A stretch of 64,000 bases of DNA, taken from contig CM067317.1 in NCBI GenBank assembly GCA_034231615.1, positions 44,400,652 through 44,464,651 on the forward strand. The letters are read 5' to 3'. Position numbers and translations under genes: made by a program. The notes under the pieces were generated by a model. It saw only the letters and a list, made by a program, of their open reading frames with translations, was not told where the DNA came from and ran no database searches. Source of the stretch: Meghimatium bilineatum. Lineage: Eukaryota; Mollusca; Gastropoda; Stylommatophora; Philomycidae. Of this stretch, positions 48,301-54,300 are shown piece by piece (the stretch's first letter is position 1; the number at the start of each line of letters is the position of its first letter).

Positions 48301-51300
48301 ACACAAAACATCTCCTTTGTCACCTCTTATGACATGCATGGTATATACAATTTTCCTATTCTTTGCTCTCCTTTTGAACCCACCAATACACGGGCATGCT
48401 AAAGTGTGATTTTATGAACTGTAGTTTCCATAATTCAAAGACTGTGTTCAGTCTGTGTGGACCCTTTGCCCCAGTCAGTGGGTGTCTGTATCCCAGTCGG
48501 TGAGTATGTGTTCTTGGTCAGTGAGCCTATGTATCCCAATCAGTGTCTATCCTGGTCATTGAGTGTCTGTGCTCCATTCAGTGAGTGTCTGTCCCAATCA
48601 GTGTATGTGTCCCAGTTAGTGATGTCTGTGTCCAGTCAATAAGACAGTGTATAGATATAGATACTTTACAAATGTATACTTTACATTATAAGTATATACA
48701 TATACTTTACAATTTAAGCGTATTTAAACTGACTATTATTTTCAGGTGAAGTATCTGCGCCGTGCTATTGAGCACCTAATGGACATGTCTAAACAGTGGC
48801 AGCAGCAGGGTAGTGATGGAGCAGAGGAAGCTGGGGATGATGATCGACAAGAATTGCAAGAGCAGGTACTAGTTATAGTTTTTGGGGGGGGGGGGGTGGT
48901 ATGAAGTGGGAAAACTAGAGATGTTGGCAAGAAAGAAATGAAAATCTAGTAGTTGTAGTTTTAATTTGTTGGGAAACTGTGGATATTGGCAAGCAAGAAC
49001 TGAGAGTGTAGTAGTTGTAGTTGTAGTTTGTGATGAAGTGTGAAGACGGGATGTTGGCAAGCAAGAAATGAAAGTCCAGTAGCTGTAGTTTTAGTTTGTC
49101 GATGTTGGAAGACTGGAGATGTTGAACTGCAAGTATTTCAGATGTAGTTGTAGTTTTAGGTTGGGATGAAGTGGGAAGACTGGAGATGTTGACCAGCAGA
49201 AACTGCAAGTTTAGTAGTTTTAGTTTGTGTTGAAGTTGGAACACAGGAGATGTCCACCAGCAATATCAGCAGGAGCAGGTATTATTTATAGTACTTTTTG
49301 TAGTTTTAGGTTGGGATGAAGTGGGAAGACTGGAGATATTGACCAACAATAATTGCTGCTTAGAGATTATAGCATTAGTCTCATCCAGAGTTCTATCCCG
49401 GTAAGGACTGGATTTTTTCAGTTGGAGGGTAAATTAAAGAACTTACCCTGTAAATAACAGGTGACTTTTATCTCACAAGCCACTCACACCGTCTTGCTGT
49501 TCACTTGCAAGAAAAATGCAGTATTGACAGTTTTAGGTTGTGAAGTAGCGCATGCTAGTAATGAGGACAGACAGAAGTATAGAAAGTTTGGCACTACATT
49601 ATTTTAACATGTAACTTTGTACACTTTTTGTTGCATTGTACTAAAAAAAAGTTTTTTTATAATATAAAGAGACATAACAGCATAGAAAATTAGTAATGGT
49701 TGACATGGTTGCTGTAAACAGGGGAAAGTGCTAACCAAGACAACGATGGACAAGATATCACAAAGTGTTCGAACATGTCCTTCATTACAACAGGTCAACT
49801 CACTCTGAATTGTGAGAGAAGTTTAGTGCATATATAAAACTGGAAAATTATGTCACCTGGCTATATACTCTTTTCTTCTGCGTACGATCTCTGGTAACCA
49901 ACAAGAATTTGTGTGATTTCCTCTGGGGAGTGTGAAGTATCTTGCGCTGCTGGTTTAAAGCGGAGCTTCATTATTAGTTGCACCTTGCGACCCAGCACGT
50001 CTGATTTCGGCATGGCTATGTATTCATATTCTAACTGATAATCTACCTGACTACATTCTATGACACCAATATGTGTCCCTGTGGACAATCTGCAGAATAC
50101 ACTGAACATATTCTGCACAATTGTACCACACAACAAGAAGAAAGCTATGGCCATCTGAAACAGTTCTGACGGCCAAGCCCTATCACCCTGAGGAGTATTA
50201 GTGCAGTCTTGTAACAAATTGAATATTAATTCAAACTTGTAACAAATTGAATATTAATGCGGACGTAACAAATTCAGTATTAGCCAGTCCTTTATAAGAC
50301 TTTGTGTTCATTATTTTCAATTAATCATTTACTTATTTATGTGTCTGTCTTCTGAAGGTTGTCAAGTTGAAAGCCATGCTGTCCACCAAGCGGGAGCAGA
50401 TAGCCACACTGCGCTCTGTTCTCAAGGCTAACAAGACCACCGCCGAGGTCGCCTTGGCAAACTTAAAACAGAAATATGAAAATGAGAAGGTCATAGTTAC
50501 AGAAACAATGGTGAAATTAAGAAATGAACTCAAGTCCTTGAAGGAAGATGCCGCTACGTTTGCATCCTTGCGGGCAATGTTTGCTCAGCGATGCGATGAG
50601 TATGTGACTCAGCTAGATGAAGCTCAGCGGCAACTCTCCGCTGCTGAAGAGGAGAAGAAGACACTCAATTCCTTATTACGTATGGCTATCCAGCAGAAAC
50701 TAGCACTAACGCAAAGACTAGAAGACTTAGAAATTGATCGTGAGGGAAGGAACATTACCTCCAGGAGACACGGGACACCTAGAAATAGCAAACTTGGACA
50801 CTCTAAGGTGGGTATTGTCCATGTATTAGCCATAAACTAAGTCTGTATGTGTGTAGCACTGTTAGGTACCCCTTGTTTTTGTTAGGTAAAGCAGGCATTA
50901 ACATGTAATTCACAAAAACACACTGCAGAAGACAGAACTGTTGAATTTGTTTTTCCTGTTTGTTCTAAAATTTGCACCGTATCTCTCTTATGAGTAGAAC
51001 AATGGTCCTAATAGATATCCAGCAGCGTGTAGTCCATAGAACATAAATACGTTGTGTTGCCACTTCATTTGCACCAATATTCCGACACATCTGACTTCAG
51101 CAGCACTATCTATTTATTTGGTACCATTCTGTAATACATGGGCCCTATCTTTAGCTATTCCTTCCAATCATTTCCAAATTGTATCCATAACTTTTGTATT
51201 TGTTTCGAAATATTTCCTCCAGAAAAACTGTTGTTGTCATCGCCTGCATTAGATGGCTTTTATTCCATGTTAGTTTACACCAAATGAAGACTGTTAAGAT

Positions 51301-54300
51301 CAATAAACGTCAAAGAGGGCTGGCTCCTTAATAACATCCTAACAAGAGTGCTGTATCTTCCTGGTCATAAAGAGACATAACAGCATAGAAAAATTAATAA
51401 CTGAAGGCAGAGTTAACGGCATCAGGGGAAGAGGACTCCCAAGACAACGATAGTGCAGTGATATATCAGATTGCTTAAATATATTTCTAGCTGCAGCAGG
51501 TCAACTCGTTCAAAATCTCAATGTTCAGAGAATCCATAAGGAAGACCACTTCTGGAAAGAATATGTCACATGAGATAGATAGTTTACACCATGACTCTCT
51601 CCAATAGAAGACCTGTGAGCAGAATTTAAAAAAGCCTATTTACACCATGATTTCTATTATTTTCATGCATTTCATTGGTAGGCAACACACAGTATATCCA
51701 ATTACCAACGAAAATCATGACAATAATCGAAATCTTTAGAACGGTCCATGACTACAATTGCCTGAGGTGGAATGATGGCATGTCTTGAATCTGCTTGTAG
51801 ATCTTCTATTGGCACAGTTTACACAGGCAGTGTTTATCCATACCCTTTGTGAGAATTCCTCCAGTTTTTCATAGTCTTCATATTTTTCTTCTTACTCTGT
51901 GGGCTCTGTGTAAAATAGAAATGCCTATTTTACAATGCTTTCTTTGCTGTCTGTTTCTCATTTAACCAGCAACATGTTTGTGATTTGAACCAAAGAGAGT
52001 AAATATGTTGTTCTATGATTACAGTTTTCTGTCATCTCCGCACACACCAGAGTTAGTTGTCAGATCATCATCATTGCATTCCACAAATCCACATAGGTGC
52101 TGTGATCTCCAATTGAGTTTACCCACCATTACACGATGACTGACAGTTCCAGTTCTCTGTTGCTTGGCAAATATTCTTGTACGCCCAGAGTAGCATTTTT
52201 TTTTCTGGCGGTGCCGCTTTTCAAGCCCAGTTACTCTATTCTTGATATGGAAAAGAAATAATTAATTTCATTTGTCCTTGTTGTAAAGATTTCAAAATGT
52301 CATACTACTCTACCTCCTGGCACAGTAGCAGTGCAAGTCAGCTGATCTGCTCTCTCATTTCCTTCAACACCCACAGGACCAGGCACGAAAACGAATGTGA
52401 CACATTCCAACTTAAGTTCCAACACATCATAAGGATGCAACAACGCAAGTCTGATAACTGCTGTCATCATCGCCTGTGATAGATGGCTAATATTCAATTT
52501 TACTTTACAGTTTGTATTGGTCCTCTTCTTCTTCAACATTCATTCTCAAAATCCTGCTGGATCTCTCTTGTAGCAGGACAATAGACCTATTAGATTTCCA
52601 GCAGGATGTATTGCAGAAAATGCAAATGTGTTGTGTTGACGTTTTATTTGTGCCAATGACCTGATACATCCATCTTCTGCTGTGTTTTGGTCCTAAAGCA
52701 TTAGCAAGAGCTGAAGTGGGAGCCATAGTAGTGTAATATTAAGTCATTCTCTTGCTGATCGGCAAACTCATATTTCAAAACCACTTGTTATTCATGGTTA
52801 GAGAAAAAAATTGTGCCCGTGGTTCACACAACCACCAGGAAGTAGGGTGCCAGGGTTCATGCTCTGGGATGATTGAGAAATGGACCCATCGCATTTGACT
52901 GGTAGTTGACACTAATCAAGTAGTTTCTGGTAAACACTTACTAGACAAGTGGCATTTATCAGAAATATTGTGCTATGACGCTTGTTCATAACTGAGCCTA
53001 CTATACCTTTACCCATAGCACATTCTTCAAAATTTCCTGATACCAGGATTCACGATGAGAAGGTGCTTTAGGTTTTGAACTGTCAACTAGTCTTGGGAGT
53101 GGAATGAGACCAGAGCAGATCCTATTCGTGCCTCTGGTATTCATAATGTATATCTATCTCTAGCACTTTTCTTCTCTCCACTACTGTCTGTTTAGTTGGG
53201 TCTTTGGGGGCTGCGTAGTGCAGTGGTTAGCACACTGGTTTCGCATATGAGTGATCCTGGGTTCATTCCCCAGTTGAGGCGGAAATGTTTTTGTCAGACC
53301 ACAACAGCTCCCGCGTCGACCCGGCATTAATTGGGTGCTGAATTCATCTGGGAAGTGAAGTCTGTGAAGGAGAGGAAATGGCTACCACCTTCATATAGCA
53401 GATTTACTTAAATATGAGATCGCTAAAACACATACCTACAGCCTTAATAAATGTTATGGGTTAATTTTACTTTGATAATTCTGAAACTATTCAGTGGGAG
53501 CATGAATTTATAAAATTATGTGATTTTCAGATTAACTCATTTATCAGGGTCAGAACTTCTAGTTCAGATTTTAAATAATAGGGCACTGTCTTCTTTCCAG
53601 GCATGTTTTAGAAGGCGACTTACGAAAGCTGGGGGATAGGCTCACAACATGGAACCTGTGAAAAAATCGTCATTGTCGCATCTTGCCCCAATTTATTACT
53701 TTTATCTTCTATCAAATGATCCCCATAGATGATGAAGAGATGCAAGCCAGCTGACATTGCAGCTTTATCCCTTTTTGTTGTAGACTCGTTGGTGACAGGG
53801 AGTGCTATATATGCCATCACTGTAGATGAGTCAACAAATCTGACAGAAAAATGATGAGATAGTTGGCCCAGAAGCATGTGCTGTGTTGCTGGCAGGGCAT
53901 GGTAATCCAGAGATACTCATGCACTAGAATGCCTCCCTTCAAGGACTAAACATGCATCCATAAATCTTCCTTAACACTACCACACCTTTGAGTATAAATA
54001 ACCAAATGGTCAGAGGGTGTCCGACAAAGTGGATGATGCCGCAGTAACCTAATGAACAAATAGTCAAGCAAAATAAATTAAACAGGTTACTAAAACACTT
54101 ACCTTGCCTAATAATAAAAATATATTAAAAAGTATATATAAAAAAAACATACAATAAAACTAAACAGGACAATTCTCCACGTATCGGCTCAAATTGAACC
54201 TTTTTCAAGAGACAAACAACAGAAAACAACACAATAAAAACAAAATAGATGACTAGATTTCATCAAGCCCCGTCTCCATCACACCTTTGAGACAACCTTA

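Noticed and set aside
49861..50217. 118-codon minus-strand frame
   Set aside because: The plus strand carries a recognisable LINE knuckle in part of it; the minus frame shows no motif.
50808..50840. Exon 11 read-through as the normal BicD C-terminus
   Set aside because: The strong donor AAG|gtgggt at 50808 and an in-phase downstream exon make splicing more likely; kept only as a possible retained-intron end.
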